Assembly (NCBI RefSeq): GCF_014287275.1
Contig: NZ_JACONZ010000005.1
Span: forward strand, 279,850 to 343,849
DNA from: Anaerofilum hominis
Lineage (GTDB): Bacteria; Bacillota; Clostridia; Oscillospirales; Ruminococcaceae
Direction of reading: 5' to 3'
Length of the DNA stretch: 64,000 nucleotides
Shown here in pieces: positions 35,402 to 44,320 of the stretch. Numbering within the stretch: position 1 is the stretch's first letter; the number at the start of each line of letters is the position of its first letter. The translations under genes were made by a program, and so were the position numbers. The notes under the pieces were generated by a model. It did not search any database. It was given only the letters and a program-made list of their open reading frames with translations, and was not told the DNA's origin.

Positions 35402-36208
35402 ATGGCGATCTATACCGACATTGCGGCCGAGGTCTGGGCGGGGCGCAAAGGCACCGTGCCCCCCGGCGTGCGGTTTGAGACCAAATATGTGGCCGACGTG
35501 ACCATCACCCGCGTCCACGTCACGCAGGACGGGCTGGCCCGCCGCAGAGGACGTTATTCCACCATCGACATGCCCAGCTTTGCCTATATCGACGACCGCA
35601 ACGAGCACTACATCGGCGCCCTGGCCCATGAGATCAAAAATTACCTGCCGCCCACGGGGGATATCCTGGTGGTCGGTCTGGGCAACGATCACATCACCGC
35701 GGACGCGCTGGGGCCGGCGGTGTGCGGGCGCATCCTGGTCACGCGGCATATCCCCATCGAGCGGGACGAGCGGGACATCCTGCACCTGCGCGGCGTCTCC
35801 GCTTTCTGCCCGGGCATTGAGGGCAAGACCGGGCTCTCGGCCGGCGAAACGGTGAAGAGCGTGGTGAGCGCCGTCCGCCCGGCGGCGGTGCTCTGCATCG
35901 ACAGCCTGTTCACCTCCTCGCCGGAACATCTGGGCTGCACCGTGCAGATCACCGACACAGGCCTGTGCCCGGGCGGGGAAGAGCGCAAACGCATCGATAC
36001 GGCGCTGCTGGGCGTGCCCACCGTCTGCATGGGGGTGCCCACGGTAATGGACGCGGGCGACCTCTGCCACAGCCGCCACCGGCTGGTGGTCACCCCCAAG
36101 GAGATCGACTACATCATCTCCCGGGCGGCAGGCGTGCTGAGCCTTGCGATCAATAAGGCGCTGCAGCAGGACCTCAGCGTGGGAGAGCTGAATTTTTTGA
36201 CCTCGTAA
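35402..36208 (+). CDS. gpr: GPR germination protease
   Basis: Degrades small acid-soluble spore proteins at germination; made as a zymogen in the forespore. 268 residues, within range for clostridial GPR. Signature stretches: TDIAAE at the N-terminus, the propeptide-adjacent KGTVPPGVRFE, VVGLGNDHITADALGP, VCIDSLF-like CIDSLFTSS and the GVPTVMDAGDL block. ATG 35402 follows GAGAGGAAGATGTGA. Divergent from rpsT. A terminator lies at 36331. Confidence 0.94.
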   Translation: MAIYTDIAAEVWAGRKGTVPPGVRFETKYVADVTITRVHVTQDGLARRRGRYSTIDMPSFAYIDDRNEHYIGALAHEIKNYLPPTGDILVVGLGNDHITADALGPAVCGRILVTRHIPIERDERDILHLRGVSAFCPGIEGKTGLSAGETVKSVVSAVRPAAVLCIDSLFTSSPEHLGCTVQITDTGLCPGGEERKRIDTALLGVPTVCMGVPTVMDAGDLCHSRHRLVVTPKEIDYIISRAAGVLSLAINKALQQDLSVGELNFLTS

Positions 36209-36330
36209 AGCGGCGGGCGCCCGGAACGCCGGCCTTTTGAAAGGCGGCGGGGAGATCCGCTTTCTCCCCGTCCGGATGCCCCGGGTATTGCGGGTTCTGC
36301 CCGGGCAGAGCGGCGTTTTTTAAATAGAGC

Positions 36331-36376
36331 GGCGCGGACGCGGCCTTGGAAAGCCGGCGTCCGCGCCGTTGTTTTG
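36331..36376 (+). terminator. Terminator after gpr
   Basis: GGCGCGGACGC stem (36331-36341 with 36357-36367), then GTTGTTTTGTT. The other parts of the 36209-36690 gap show only GC-rich sequence and no gene. Confidence 0.7.
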
Positions 36377-36690
36377 TTCTGTCCGCCCTGAAAAAATCGG
36401 CGGCTTTTTCGCGCTGTGCCCGGCGGCGCGGGGAAAAAACCGCCCCGCCTCGCGATGGGGCAGCTTTGCGCAGGGCGGAATCCGCCGGCCCGGGTGCCGG
36501 GCCTCGTCCCCTCGCACCCTCGCGGCCCCGCGCGTGCCGGACGGAGAGAGACCTGTCGGCCCGGCTGCGCCTGCGCAAGCGGCGCACGGCCGGCGGAAAA
36601 AAGATGGGGCTGCCGAACAGAGCCGCCCGCGCCCGCGCGCAAGGGGCGCCCGCGGGCAAAAAGCGGCCTGCCTTGACGGCCGCCCGCCCT

Positions 36691-37635
36691 TTACAGTTTC
36701 AGCCCTGCGATCACCTCGCCGAGCTGGGCGGCCGAAGCGTGCAGCGCGGCGGCCTCCTCATCGCTGAGGGGGATCTCCAGCACTTTCTGGGCCCCGTTTT
36801 TGCCCACGATGGTGGGTACGCTCAGGCAGAGGTCCCGCAGGCCGTATTCGCCTGCCAGCAGCACCGAGATGGGCATCACCGCGTGCTCGTCCCGCAGGAT
36901 GCTCTCGGCGATGCGGGCCACCGCCATGGCAATGCCGTAGTAGGTCGCGCCCTTGCGCTGGATGATCTCATAGGCGCTGTCCCGCACGTCCTCGTAAATT
37001 TTCTGCATCGAGGCCTGGTGATCAAAATAGCCCCTCAGTTCACAGAAATGGGTGAGCGGGATGCCGGAAATGTTGGCCCCGCTCCAGACCGCCAGCTCGC
37101 TGTCCCCGTGCTCGCCGATGACAAAGGCGTGCACGCTGCGGCTGTCCACCTGCAGATGCTCGCCCAGCAGATATTTCAGGCGGGCGGTGTCCAGCACGGT
37201 GCCCGAGCCGATCACCCGGTGGGCAGGGAAGCCGGACAGCTTCCAGGCGGCGTAAGTGAGGATGTCCACGGGGTTGGAGACGATCATCAGGATGCCCTCG
37301 CAGCCGCGGCGGCTGAGCTCGGGCACGATGCTGCGCAGGATAGAGACGTTTTTGCCGATCAGGTCCAGCCGCGTCTCGCCCGGTTTCTGGTTGGCGCCGG
37401 CAGTGACGACGATCAGGGCGCAGTCGGCCACGTCGTCGTAGTCCCCGGCGTAGATGCTGATGGCCGCGGTGTAGGGCAGGCCGTGGCTCAGGTCCATGGC
37501 TTCCCCCTCCGCCTTGTCGCGGTCTACGTCCAGCAGCACGATCTCGGAGAACAGCCCCCGCTGCATGAGGCTGAACGCGATGGAAGCGCCGACGAAGCCG
37601 CAGCCGATGACGGCGGCTTTTCTGGTATTGATCAT
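36691..37635 (-). CDS. ldh: L-lactate dehydrogenase
   Basis: Reduces pyruvate to L-lactate with NADH, regenerating NAD in fermentation. 314 residues. NAD motif VIGCGFVGASIAFSL, substrate-loop ANQKPGETR with the Gln expected in lactate rather than malate dehydrogenases, NPVDILTY, GTVLDTARLKYLL, and catalytic His in IGEHGDSE. ATG 37635 follows CAGGAGG. A single-gene unit with its own extended -10 promoter; divergent from the FprA-type gene. Confidence 0.96.
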   Translation of the reverse strand: MINTRKAAVIGCGFVGASIAFSLMQRGLFSEIVLLDVDRDKAEGEAMDLSHGLPYTAAISIYAGDYDDVADCALIVVTAGANQKPGETRLDLIGKNVSILRSIVPELSRRGCEGILMIVSNPVDILTYAAWKLSGFPAHRVIGSGTVLDTARLKYLLGEHLQVDSRSVHAFVIGEHGDSELAVWSGANISGIPLTHFCELRGYFDHQASMQKIYEDVRDSAYEIIQRKGATYYGIAMAVARIAESILRDEHAVMPISVLLAGEYGLRDLCLSVPTIVGKNGAQKVLEIPLSDEEAAALHASAAQLGEVIAGLKL

Positions 37636-37798
37636 TTGACAGACCTCCTGAAAATGGTCCCTGCCCCTGCGCGGCCCCGGCAGGGGAGGGGGAGTTGAGC
37701 GGGCGGGGCGGCCCGCGACAGCCTTAGTCTGTCCGCAAATAAGGGCAGTATGTGAAACGGGGGCAACGGCCGGCGGCAGCGGCCGTTCTCCCACCCTG

Positions 37799-37827
37799 AT
37801 TTTACCATGTATGCCCACGGATGGAAA
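37799..37827 (-). promoter_or_regulatory. Candidate ldh promoter
   Basis: Minus strand TTTCCA (37827-37822), 17 bp, extended -10 TGGTAAAAT. A ~160-base leader precedes ldh; no gene lies in the 37636-38114 gap. Confidence 0.5.
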
Positions 37828-38011
37828 GAAACAGAAAACGCAAAGCGGCAGTTTTTTACTCTGGCGCTCCCCGCACTGCCGAAAAGCCGGCGGGCGTCCC
37901 ATTTCCTGCTGGTCGGAACGCCGCCTGCGGCCGGCAGTGCGGCCGAAAGCCCGCCGCGGACTGGTTTTTTGTTGAAAAGCAGAGCAAAACAACAAAAAAT
38001 CCCCGCAAAAA

Positions 38012-38040
38012 GTGACAACGCGGGCAGGATTGTGTATAAT
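38012..38040 (+). promoter_or_regulatory. Promoter of the fprA-type gene
   Basis: GTGACA (38012-38017), 17 bp, consensus TATAAT (38035-38040). Confidence 0.8.
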
Positions 38041-38114
38041 CTTCTTGTGTCGTGAAACCGCGCAGGCCCACCCCGGGCGCCCTGCGCACAGATCAGATTT
38101 TCGGAGGTGTCCGT

Positions 38115-39263
38115 ATGGTTACGCAAGACATTCGCTATATCGGCGTGGACGACAAAACGCTGGACCTGTTTGAGGGGCAGTATGCCATCCCCAACGGGGT
38201 CGCCTACAATTCTTATCTCATCCTGGACGAAAAGGTCGCGGTGATGGACACCGTGGACAAGCGCAGGACGGCGGAATATCTGGACAACCTGGAGCGTGAG
38301 CTGGCGGGCCGCAGCCCGGACTATCTGGTGATCACCCATGTGGAGCCGGACCACGCCTCCAGCATCCGGGCGCTGGTGGACAAGTACCCCGGCATCCGGC
38401 TGGTGGGCAACGCCAAGACCTTTCAGATGCTGCCCCAGTATTTTGACCTGGACCTGAGCGGGGCGGTCACCGTCAAGGAGGGGGACCTGCTGTCCCTGGG
38501 ACGCCACGAGCTCAGCTTCCTCATGGCCCCCATGGTCCACTGGCCCGAGGTGATGGTCGCCTATGACAGCTGCGACAAGGTGCTGTTCAGCGCCGACGCG
38601 TTCGGCAAATTCGGTGCGCTGGACGCGGAGGAGGACTGGGCCTGCGAGGCCAGACGCTACTATTTCAACATCGTGGGCAAATACGGCCCGCAGGTGCAGG
38701 CGCTGCTGAAAAAAGCGGCCGCGCTGGATATCCGGGTCATCTGCCCGCTGCACGGCCCGGTGCTGAAAGAGGACCTGGGCTATTACCTGGGGAAATATGA
38801 TGTCTGGAGCAGCTACGGCGTGGAACAGGAGGGCGTTTTTATTGCCTATGCCTCCCTCCACGGCAACACCGCCGGCGCCGCCGCCCGGCTGGCAGAACTG
38901 CTGCGGGACAAGGGCTGCCCCAGCGTGGCGGTGGCTGATCTGGCCCGTGACGACATGTCGGAGGCCTTGGAGGATGCGTTCAAGTACGGCAAGGTCGTGC
39001 TGGCGGCCTCTTCGTACAATGCAGGGGTCATGCCTTTCATGGAGGATTTTCTCCATCATCTGAAAGCAAAAAATTATCAAAAGCGCACGGTCGCCCTGAT
39101 CGAAAACGGTTCGTGGGCGCCTTCCGCGGCAAGGACGATGCGGGAGATCCTCTCCCAGATGAAAGAGATCGAGATCGTCGAACCTGTTGTCACGATCCGC
39201 GGCGCGGTAAAGCAGGGCGATCTTGAGGCGCTGGAGACCCTGGCCGCCGCGCTGCTGGGCTGA
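38115..39263 (+). CDS. FprA-family A-type flavoprotein (flavodiiron protein)
   Basis: Cytoplasmic oxygen or NO reductase protecting anaerobes. 382 residues: N-terminal metallo-beta-lactamase-like diiron domain with HVEPDH (His-x-Glu-x-Asp-His ligands, about residue 76), a further His in VHWPEVM, Asp in SADAFG, and His in LHGPVL; then a C-terminal flavodoxin domain starting IAYASLHGNT (FMN loop, ~253). All diiron ligands are present, so it should be active. No rubredoxin domain is fused. CGGAGG precedes ATG 38115. Own promoter and terminator. Confidence 0.94.
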   Translation: MVTQDIRYIGVDDKTLDLFEGQYAIPNGVAYNSYLILDEKVAVMDTVDKRRTAEYLDNLERELAGRSPDYLVITHVEPDHASSIRALVDKYPGIRLVGNAKTFQMLPQYFDLDLSGAVTVKEGDLLSLGRHELSFLMAPMVHWPEVMVAYDSCDKVLFSADAFGKFGALDAEEDWACEARRYYFNIVGKYGPQVQALLKKAAALDIRVICPLHGPVLKEDLGYYLGKYDVWSSYGVEQEGVFIAYASLHGNTAGAAARLAELLRDKGCPSVAVADLARDDMSEALEDAFKYGKVVLAASSYNAGVMPFMEDFLHHLKAKNYQKRTVALIENGSWAPSAARTMREILSQMKEIEIVEPVVTIRGAVKQGDLEALETLAAALLG

Positions 39264-39486
39264 AAGGACGGCGTCGGCGCGCGGGTCAGCCGGCGGTTTT
39301 ACGGCCCTCCCGCGCAGCCCCGGCGGGTGAGAGAAGCCCGCATCTGCTCCCGCCCGGGCGTTCCCCGGTGTTTTCGCGCGGCGTGGGGCTGCTTCTTTGC
39401 ACTTTGCAGGCGGGGACAGCGGCGGCTTTGCCGCTCGTTTCAGCGCCGCAAAAGCGCGCGTCTCCGCTTTTTCCCGATTTCAAAAA

Positions 39487-39524
39487 ACGAAAGGCTCCGC
39501 CGGCGGCGGGGCCTTTTATTTTTG
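39487..39524 (+). terminator. Terminator in the fprA-downstream region
   Basis: AAAGGC.CCGCC stem with GGCGG.GCCTTT, followed by a T-rich stretch. Confidence 0.75.
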
Positions 39525-39611
39525 TTTCGATGCGGTCTTGCGTCTCTGCCGAAAGCAATCGTGCAGCTCTGCGGCAGATGGTAACATGTTCTGCAAAGGG
39601 AGGATCACCGG

Positions 39612-39734
39612 ATGGGATTTACTTGTGAAACAGAATACAGCGCAAAAACAAATGGCCTTTATGGCAAGAGCATTGAGAAAAACGAGCCGAAAGTGGCGAA
39701 TCGTTCCACAGGCCAACCCCGCAAACCCGCATGA
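39612..39734 (+). CDS. Small ORF, unknown, 40 residues
   Basis: ATG 39612 is preceded by AAAGGGAGG with about 9 bases spacing, a strong site. The product begins MGFTCETEYSAKTNGLYGKS and is hydrophilic and basic at its end. No family recognised. It sits at the transition from GC-rich chromosome to the AT-rich element; it may be a remnant. The rest of 39264-40207 holds a terminator (39487) and the candidate attL; no other gene is seen. Confidence 0.35.
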   Translation: MGFTCETEYSAKTNGLYGKSIEKNEPKVANRSTGQPRKPA

Positions 39735-40013
39735 AATGGGCGTTTTCTCAAAACCTACGAATAAAGCAGCATAACCTGTAACAGCATGGTTTTGTAAAGC
39801 GGGGCATCATGAAATACAAAATCAGCAAGCCCTTGTCCGGCCTGCTGATGTACATAGTATACCTTCCCAACGTGAGATGGGCGCCGTCACATATCTGGGC
39901 TATTTCCATGCGTGACTGGCGCACCAAATCAGCCCGATAAATTAAAATTTGAAAACCACAATTTTATAAGTGGTTATTAACCCTCACAGGGTTTTAATAA
40001 AATCCTCCAAAAG

Positions 40014-40032
40014 CCTTGAAAATAAAGAGTTT
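40014..40032. other. Candidate attL
   Basis: CCTTGAAAATA core, preceded by AATCCTCCAAAAG (40001-40013). attR carries the same core followed by a segment ending GGAGGATT, the reverse complement of AATCCTCC, so the empty site would be a palindrome. Confidence 0.6.
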
Positions 40033-40083
40033 ATCGCAAAATGCTCACCTTAACTTATTATACGATTTCACTTATGCTTATTC

Positions 40084-40120
40084 TTCCCTTGGAAGCTGAT
40101 AAGGGCAAACACAAGGGAAA
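40084..40120. repeat. Left terminal repeat of the element
   Basis: TTCCCTTG..ATAAGGGCAAACACAAGGGAAA; a near copy occurs at 46889-46927 in the same orientation. Each copy is itself an inverted repeat (TTCCCTTG/CAAGGGAA). Possible integrase arm sites. Confidence 0.65.
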
Positions 40121-40207
40121 GAAAATCTGATAACAAGATATAACAGAATGTGGCAATCGGAGAACTGTGACGTATGTGCGAATATATTATACTGGAGGAT
40201 TTATTAT

Positions 40208-40585
40208 ATGGACAAGTACATTTTTGATGAGAGTAATGGTTTATGGTATGAATTGCAGGGAGATTATTATATCCCTTGTCTGATACTTTCCGAAAAAGAA
40301 ACACAGCCTATCGGTTTGTGGGGACAACGCCACAAGCAGTATCTAAAGGAGCATAAGCAGTTCCTCTATACCACAATGCTGATTGAGGGTACACTAAACT
40401 CCTACCTTGCAGATATTGACAGACAGGCACAGGAGCGTTTGCTCCTGCTGACAAAGCAAATTGCAGAGCAGGAAAATGTGACCGAGCAACTGAAAGCAGA
40501 TAATGCTATGCTGTGGGTACAGAAAATGAATGAAATTCAGTCCAGAGTTAGAGAAATCATTTACAGCGAGATTATCTACGCATAA
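40208..40585 (+). CDS. tnpV: TnpV family transposon-encoded protein
   Basis: 125 residues matching the TnpV proteins of clostridial transposons: GDYYIPCLILSEKE, PIGLWGQRHKQYLKEHK, AYLADIDRQAQERL-like and a C-terminal EIIYSEIIYA. The role of TnpV is not established; it is widespread in mobile elements. ATG 40208 follows GGAGG with suitable spacing, and the upstream extension lacks a site. AT-rich like the rest of the element. Confidence 0.85.
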   Translation: MDKYIFDESNGLWYELQGDYYIPCLILSEKETQPIGLWGQRHKQYLKEHKQFLYTTMLIEGTLNSYLADIDRQAQERLLLLTKQIAEQENVTEQLKADNAMLWVQKMNEIQSRVREIIYSEIIYA

Positions 40586-40754
40586 CAGAATGAGTGATTG
40601 GGGCGGTAAGCCAGCTTTTGGCTTACTGCCCTTGTCTGCTCATAAGCAAAATAAAGAAATACCGTCAATGGCAGTGCTTGCACTGTTCATCGAGACCATT
40701 GACGGTATTGCGTATTTTGCTATCGCTGTCCGTGGCTTTTTTCAATTTTAAACG

Positions 40755-40783
40755 TTGCTTAAAACAACTTATTGTGTTAAAAT
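40755..40783 (+). promoter_or_regulatory. Promoter of the mef(A) operon
   Basis: TTGCTT (40755-40760), 17 bp, TAAAAT (40778-40783), about 40 bases before the leader peptide. Confidence 0.75.
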
Positions 40784-40823
40784 ATATGCTGATACAAATA
40801 AGAGTTTAGGAGGAACCGAAACT

Positions 40824-40850
40824 ATGACAGCCTCAATGCGTTTAAGATAA
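40824..40850 (+). CDS. mef leader peptide MTASMRLR
   Basis: Eight-codon ORF after TTTAGGAGGAACC. The peptide MTASMRLR is the leader reported for inducible mef(E)/mel elements, where a macrolide-stalled ribosome prevents formation of a downstream terminator. Here the peptide, ribosome site and two downstream hairpins are all intact. Confidence 0.85.
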   Translation: MTASMRLR

Positions 40851-40860
40851 GCTGGCAATA

Positions 40861-40897
40861 AAAAAAGCAGAATCTATCCCCGATGATAGGCTTTTTT
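40861..40897 (+). terminator. Attenuator hairpin 1 of the mef leader
   Basis: AAAAAAGC..CTATC..GATAG..GCTTTTTT directly after the leader peptide stop; a T-run terminator. Confidence 0.8.
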
Positions 40898-41010
40898 GTT
40901 GTGCTTATTTATACGATATTGAGCATTCATTAGTTACGGTGAGATATAAGTTATTTAACTATACCTTTATTTAACTATGTCTTTAATATGAATGTTTCCA
41001 AATTGTATGT

Positions 41011-41054
41011 ATGCAGACCAAAAGCCACATTGTGGATTTTGGCCTGCATTTTTT
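41011..41054 (+). terminator. Second hairpin with T run before mef(A)
   Basis: ATGCAG.CCAAAA stem with TTTTGG.CTGCAT, followed by TTTTTT, 60 bases before the mef(A) start. Confidence 0.8.
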
Positions 41055-41116
41055 ATTGCCTAGAATGCTGTTCAAAATAGAAATTCAAGCAAAATAATAT
41101 GCAGGAGATAATATAA

Positions 41117-42343
41117 ATGGAAAAATACAACAATTGGAAACTTAAGTTTTATACAATATGGGCAGGGCAGGCAGTATCATTAATCACTAGTGCCATCCTG
41201 CAAATGGCGATCATTTTTTACCTTACAGAGAAAACAGGATCTGCGATGGTCTTGTCTATGGCTTCACTAGTAGGTTTTTTACCCTATGCGGTCTTTGGAC
41301 CAGCTATTGGTGTATTAGTGGATCGTCATGATAGGAAGAAGATAATGATTGGTGCTGATTTAATTATCGCAGCAGCTGGGGCAGTGCTTGCTATTGTTGC
41401 ATTGTATATGGAGCTACCTATCTGGATGGTTATGGTAGTATTGTTTATCCGTAGCATTGGAACAGCTTTTCACACCCCGGCTCTCAATGCGGTTACGCCA
41501 CTTTTAGTACCAGAAGAACAGCTTACGAAATGTGCAGGCTATAGTCAGTCTTTGCAGTCTATAAGCTATATTGTTAGTCCGGCGGTTGCAGCACTCTTAT
41601 ACTCCGTTTGGGAACTAAATGCTATTATTGCCATCGATGTATTGGGTGCTGTGATTGCATCTATTACGGTAGCAATTGTACGTATTCCTAAGCTGGGTGA
41701 TCAAGTGCAAAGTTTGAAACCAAATTTCATACGAGAAATGAAAGAAGGAATGGCTGTACTACGGCAAAATAAAGGATTATTTGCTTTATTACTCGTTGGA
41801 ACATTATATATGTTTGTTTATATGCCCATAAATGCATTATATCCTTTAATCACTATGGAATATTTTAATGGTACACCGATGCATATTTCTATTACGGAGA
41901 TTGCTTATGCCTCTGGTATGTTGATAGGGGGTCTATTATTAGGGTTATTTGGGAATTACCAAAAGCGAATCTTATTAATAACGGCATCCATTTTTATGAT
42001 GGGGATAAGCTTAACCATTTCAGGATTACTTCCCCAAAGTGGATTTTTCATATTTGTAGTCTGCTGTGCAATAATGGGGCTTTCGGTTCCGTTTTACAGC
42101 GGTGTGCAAACAGCTCTTTTTCAGGAGAAAATTAAGCCTGAATATTTAGGACGTGTATTTTCTTTAACTGGAAGTATCATGTCTCTTGCTATGCCAATTG
42201 GGTTAATTCTTTCTGGATTCTTTGCTGATAGAATCGGTGTAAATCATTGGTTTTTACTATCAGGTATTTTAATTATTTGCATTGCAATAGTTTGCCCAAT
42301 GATAACTGAGATTAGAAAATTAGATTTAAAACAAAATTCATAG
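41117..42343 (+). CDS. mef(A): Mef(A)-type macrolide efflux MFS transporter
   Basis: Proton-driven export of 14- and 15-membered macrolides. 408 residues, ~12 membrane segments, near-identical in my recollection to the Mef(A)/Mef(E) N-terminus (MEKYNNWKLKFYTIWAGQAV) and centre (GVLVDRHDRKKIMIGAD). Several stretches between about residues 205 and 300 seem to differ from Mef(A) and Mef(E), so the exact variant needs alignment. ATG 41117 follows GGAGATAATATAA. It normally works with the ABC-F protein Msr(D), which is truncated here. Confidence 0.92.
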   Translation: MEKYNNWKLKFYTIWAGQAVSLITSAILQMAIIFYLTEKTGSAMVLSMASLVGFLPYAVFGPAIGVLVDRHDRKKIMIGADLIIAAAGAVLAIVALYMELPIWMVMVVLFIRSIGTAFHTPALNAVTPLLVPEEQLTKCAGYSQSLQSISYIVSPAVAALLYSVWELNAIIAIDVLGAVIASITVAIVRIPKLGDQVQSLKPNFIREMKEGMAVLRQNKGLFALLLVGTLYMFVYMPINALYPLITMEYFNGTPMHISITEIAYASGMLIGGLLLGLFGNYQKRILLITASIFMMGISLTISGLLPQSGFFIFVVCCAIMGLSVPFYSGVQTALFQEKIKPEYLGRVFSLTGSIMSLAMPIGLILSGFFADRIGVNHWFLLSGILIICIAIVCPMITEIRKLDLKQNS

Positions 42344-42356
42344 GAGGGCCATTTTT

Positions 42357-42377
42357 ATGTATTTAATTTTCATGTAA
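42357..42377 (+). CDS. msr(D) leader peptide MYLIFM
   Basis: Six codons plus stop after GGAGGG, just past the mef stop. MYLIFM is the leader described for msr(D), at which macrolide-bound ribosomes stall to relieve attenuation. The downstream hairpin GCAGGG-TTTT-CCCTGC (42394-42411) is intact. Confidence 0.85.
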   Translation: MYLIFM

Positions 42378-42393
42378 TTTTTCCTGCTAAAAT

Positions 42394-42411
42394 CGCAGGG
42401 TTTTCCCTGCG
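42394..42411 (+). promoter_or_regulatory. msr(D) attenuator hairpin
   Basis: CGCAGGG stem with CCCTGCG around TTTT, between the MYLIFM leader and the msr(D) start. Confidence 0.7.
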
Positions 42412-42456
42412 TACAAGCAAATGAAAACATGCGATTATAGACAGGAGGAAAATGTT

Positions 42457-42597
42457 ATGGAATTGATATTAAAAGCAAAAGACATTCGTGTGGAATTTAA
42501 AGGACGCACTTGTTTAGATATAGATGAATTAGTTTCGTTAACAAATTCCACCCAAAATAGAAAAGCGATGCGTAGAAAACTTTCAGGTTTCTGTTGA
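42457..42597 (+). pseudogene. msr(D): msr(D) 5' remnant (ABC-F ribosomal protection protein)
   Basis: Preceded by ACAGGAGGAAAATGTT. The first ~25 residues (MELILKAKDIRVEFKGR, then LDI-ELV) match Msr(D); thereafter the frame runs into unrelated sequence and stops after 46 codons. Full Msr(D) is about 487 residues with two ATPase domains, all of which are lost. The break falls just before a perfect 22-bp stem-loop. The regulatory leader is retained although its gene is gone. Confidence 0.88.
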
Positions 42598-42607
42598 GTT
42601 TGGATTG

Positions 42608-42660
42608 CATAAGAAAACACCCTGCAAGACGAAAAAAATCTTGCAGGGTGTTTTCTTATG
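42608..42660. terminator. Long perfect stem-loop at the msr(D) break
   Basis: 22-bp perfect stem (42608-42629 with 42639-42660; core AACACCCTGCAAGA), short A-rich loop. It ends transcription between convergent mef and mob units. Confidence 0.85.
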
Positions 42661-42723
42661 CTCTGATATATATGTAAGACCGCAAGGCAGGTTGCCCTGC
42701 GGTGTTGATTTCCTATGTCGTGA

Positions 42724-44154
42724 TTATCTGTCCCTGCCTTGGGATTTCTTTCTCTGCTTCGACTGAGAACTCTGTTTACTCTCTTCCTGAAGCTGTCTGA
42801 GCCTGTTACGCACACTTTGTCTTTCGGGCGGTCTGTGCTGTTTCTCGGCAGGTTTCTGTCCGTTCTTAACTGTCTGCTCCCATTCTGCAAGGTCTTGGTT
42901 ATACTGTGTGATAATAGCCTCTGCTTTGCGGTAAGTTTTCATAAATGCCTGTACATCAGGATAACCGTCATCTTTTAGAATATCGGGGAGTTTATCCAGT
43001 TTTTCTTTAAGCTCGGATTCGGTCTGCTGTATCTGTTTTTCCAGAGCCTTGCGTTCCTTGCCCTTGAAGATACCCGTTGTTTCAGCAAGCTGCTGTCGCA
43101 GATTCGGGAGTGTGATCTCCTGTATCTTCTTGATTGCTTTCGCCTGCTTCTGTACCTTTAGCATAAGGGTCTGCATTGTGCGGAACTCGTCCATATCCAT
43201 ATCAAGGACTGGCTTGGGTGGCATATCCTTTTCACGGATGATGGCTTGCAGAAATTCCTTTGCCTTGCCTACGATACTTCTGAATAGGTTTGGAAGCCAA
43301 CCATTTTCACGGATGGACTGACCGGCTTTATCGTGGATTTCGGTCTGCTTGATTTCCAGTATCTTTGTTTTTTCAATGCCCGATACAAGAGCCAAATCTG
43401 CTGTTCTGTTCCATTCCTGCCTTGCCGTGTTGTCCGCTTCGATTTCGGCAGCCTTGGGGTTGTTCTTGCCTATCTTTTTTGTGGGGAGATACACGCTGTT
43501 CTTATCAAACACTTTCAGTCGTTGCTCGGGATCTGAAATGTGGGAATTGATAAGTTCCGTGTAAACTTCTTTTGCTTCTGCTATGAACGCTTCACTTTTG
43601 AAACGCTCATCTTTGGTTTTGAATAAATGGCTTTCGTAAACATCCCCCTTTTTGATAACGGTACAGCCTTTTCGGATTTGACCGTTTTCGTCTGTGATTT
43701 CTTTCTTGGTTCGTACCCTTTTTCCTGTTTCGTCATAAAATACGCTTCTGGTGGCAATCTTGATGTCAGGTTCTGGAAGCAGTTTCCTTTCGCTGAATAT
43801 GAGATGAATGTGGTAATTGGTCTTGCGTTTGTTGTGGTGCAGAGCCGATACACATTCCACTCCGTACTGCTGTCGGAACTTATCCGTAAATTCTTCAAGC
43901 ACCTGCTGAGGGTCAAAGGTGGTGTAAATCTCCGGCAGGGCAATGATTAACTCCCTTGCTTCGATACATTTCCCATTTGTTCCGCTTCGCTGGAACTCCT
44001 GCTGGCTTTCCCTGGCGAGATTCTTCCAAAAGGTATTGTCGGCGGTACGATAGGTGGCGTAAAGGTTTTCCTGTTTGGCGTGGCTCGTGATATATGAGAT
44101 TCTTCCCTTGACATTGGGCAGTTTCGACATTCGGATAAAAGAATGTCTTGCCAA
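42724..44154 (-). CDS. MobA/MobL family relaxase
   Basis: Nicks the transfer origin and pilots the strand during mobilization. 476 residues from TTG 44154, chosen because AGAAAGGAG precedes it with 7 bases spacing; ATG 44199 lies before that site. The N-terminus PNVKGRISYITSHAKQENLY is typical of MobA/MobL; the metal-binding His triad is seen in NYHIHLIFSER with an earlier acidic/His segment. A long Lys/Gln-rich helical C-terminus (coiled-coil-like) ends in a basic tail. AT-rich. The candidate oriT lies upstream at 44.3 kb. Confidence 0.9.
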   Translation of the reverse strand: MARHSFIRMSKLPNVKGRISYITSHAKQENLYATYRTADNTFWKNLARESQQEFQRSGTNGKCIEARELIIALPEIYTTFDPQQVLEEFTDKFRQQYGVECVSALHHNKRKTNYHIHLIFSERKLLPEPDIKIATRSVFYDETGKRVRTKKEITDENGQIRKGCTVIKKGDVYESHLFKTKDERFKSEAFIAEAKEVYTELINSHISDPEQRLKVFDKNSVYLPTKKIGKNNPKAAEIEADNTARQEWNRTADLALVSGIEKTKILEIKQTEIHDKAGQSIRENGWLPNLFRSIVGKAKEFLQAIIREKDMPPKPVLDMDMDEFRTMQTLMLKVQKQAKAIKKIQEITLPNLRQQLAETTGIFKGKERKALEKQIQQTESELKEKLDKLPDILKDDGYPDVQAFMKTYRKAEAIITQYNQDLAEWEQTVKNGQKPAEKQHRPPERQSVRNRLRQLQEESKQSSQSKQRKKSQGRDR

Positions 44155-44320
44155 CTTTTTGCTCCTTTCTCCGCTGAGAATACCGTACTCATTACGCAAC
44201 CGACTTGTCGGGTGCGGCTGTCACAGCTATCGGTGATTGGTGGGACAGCAACGGAAATTGCGGTGCAATTTCCTCTGTATCATAACTGAGGTGATGGTGT
44301 CCGAAGTTGTGATACAGGCT

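Noticed and set aside
39397-39774. 125-codon plus-strand frame at the edge of the mobile element
   Set aside because: Spans a terminator and has no ribosome site; the shorter ORF at 39612 in another frame has a better one.
42435-42890. 151-codon minus-strand frame over the msr(D) remnant
   Set aside because: Overlaps the msr(D) leader and remnant in antisense and the mob C-terminus; no ribosome site.
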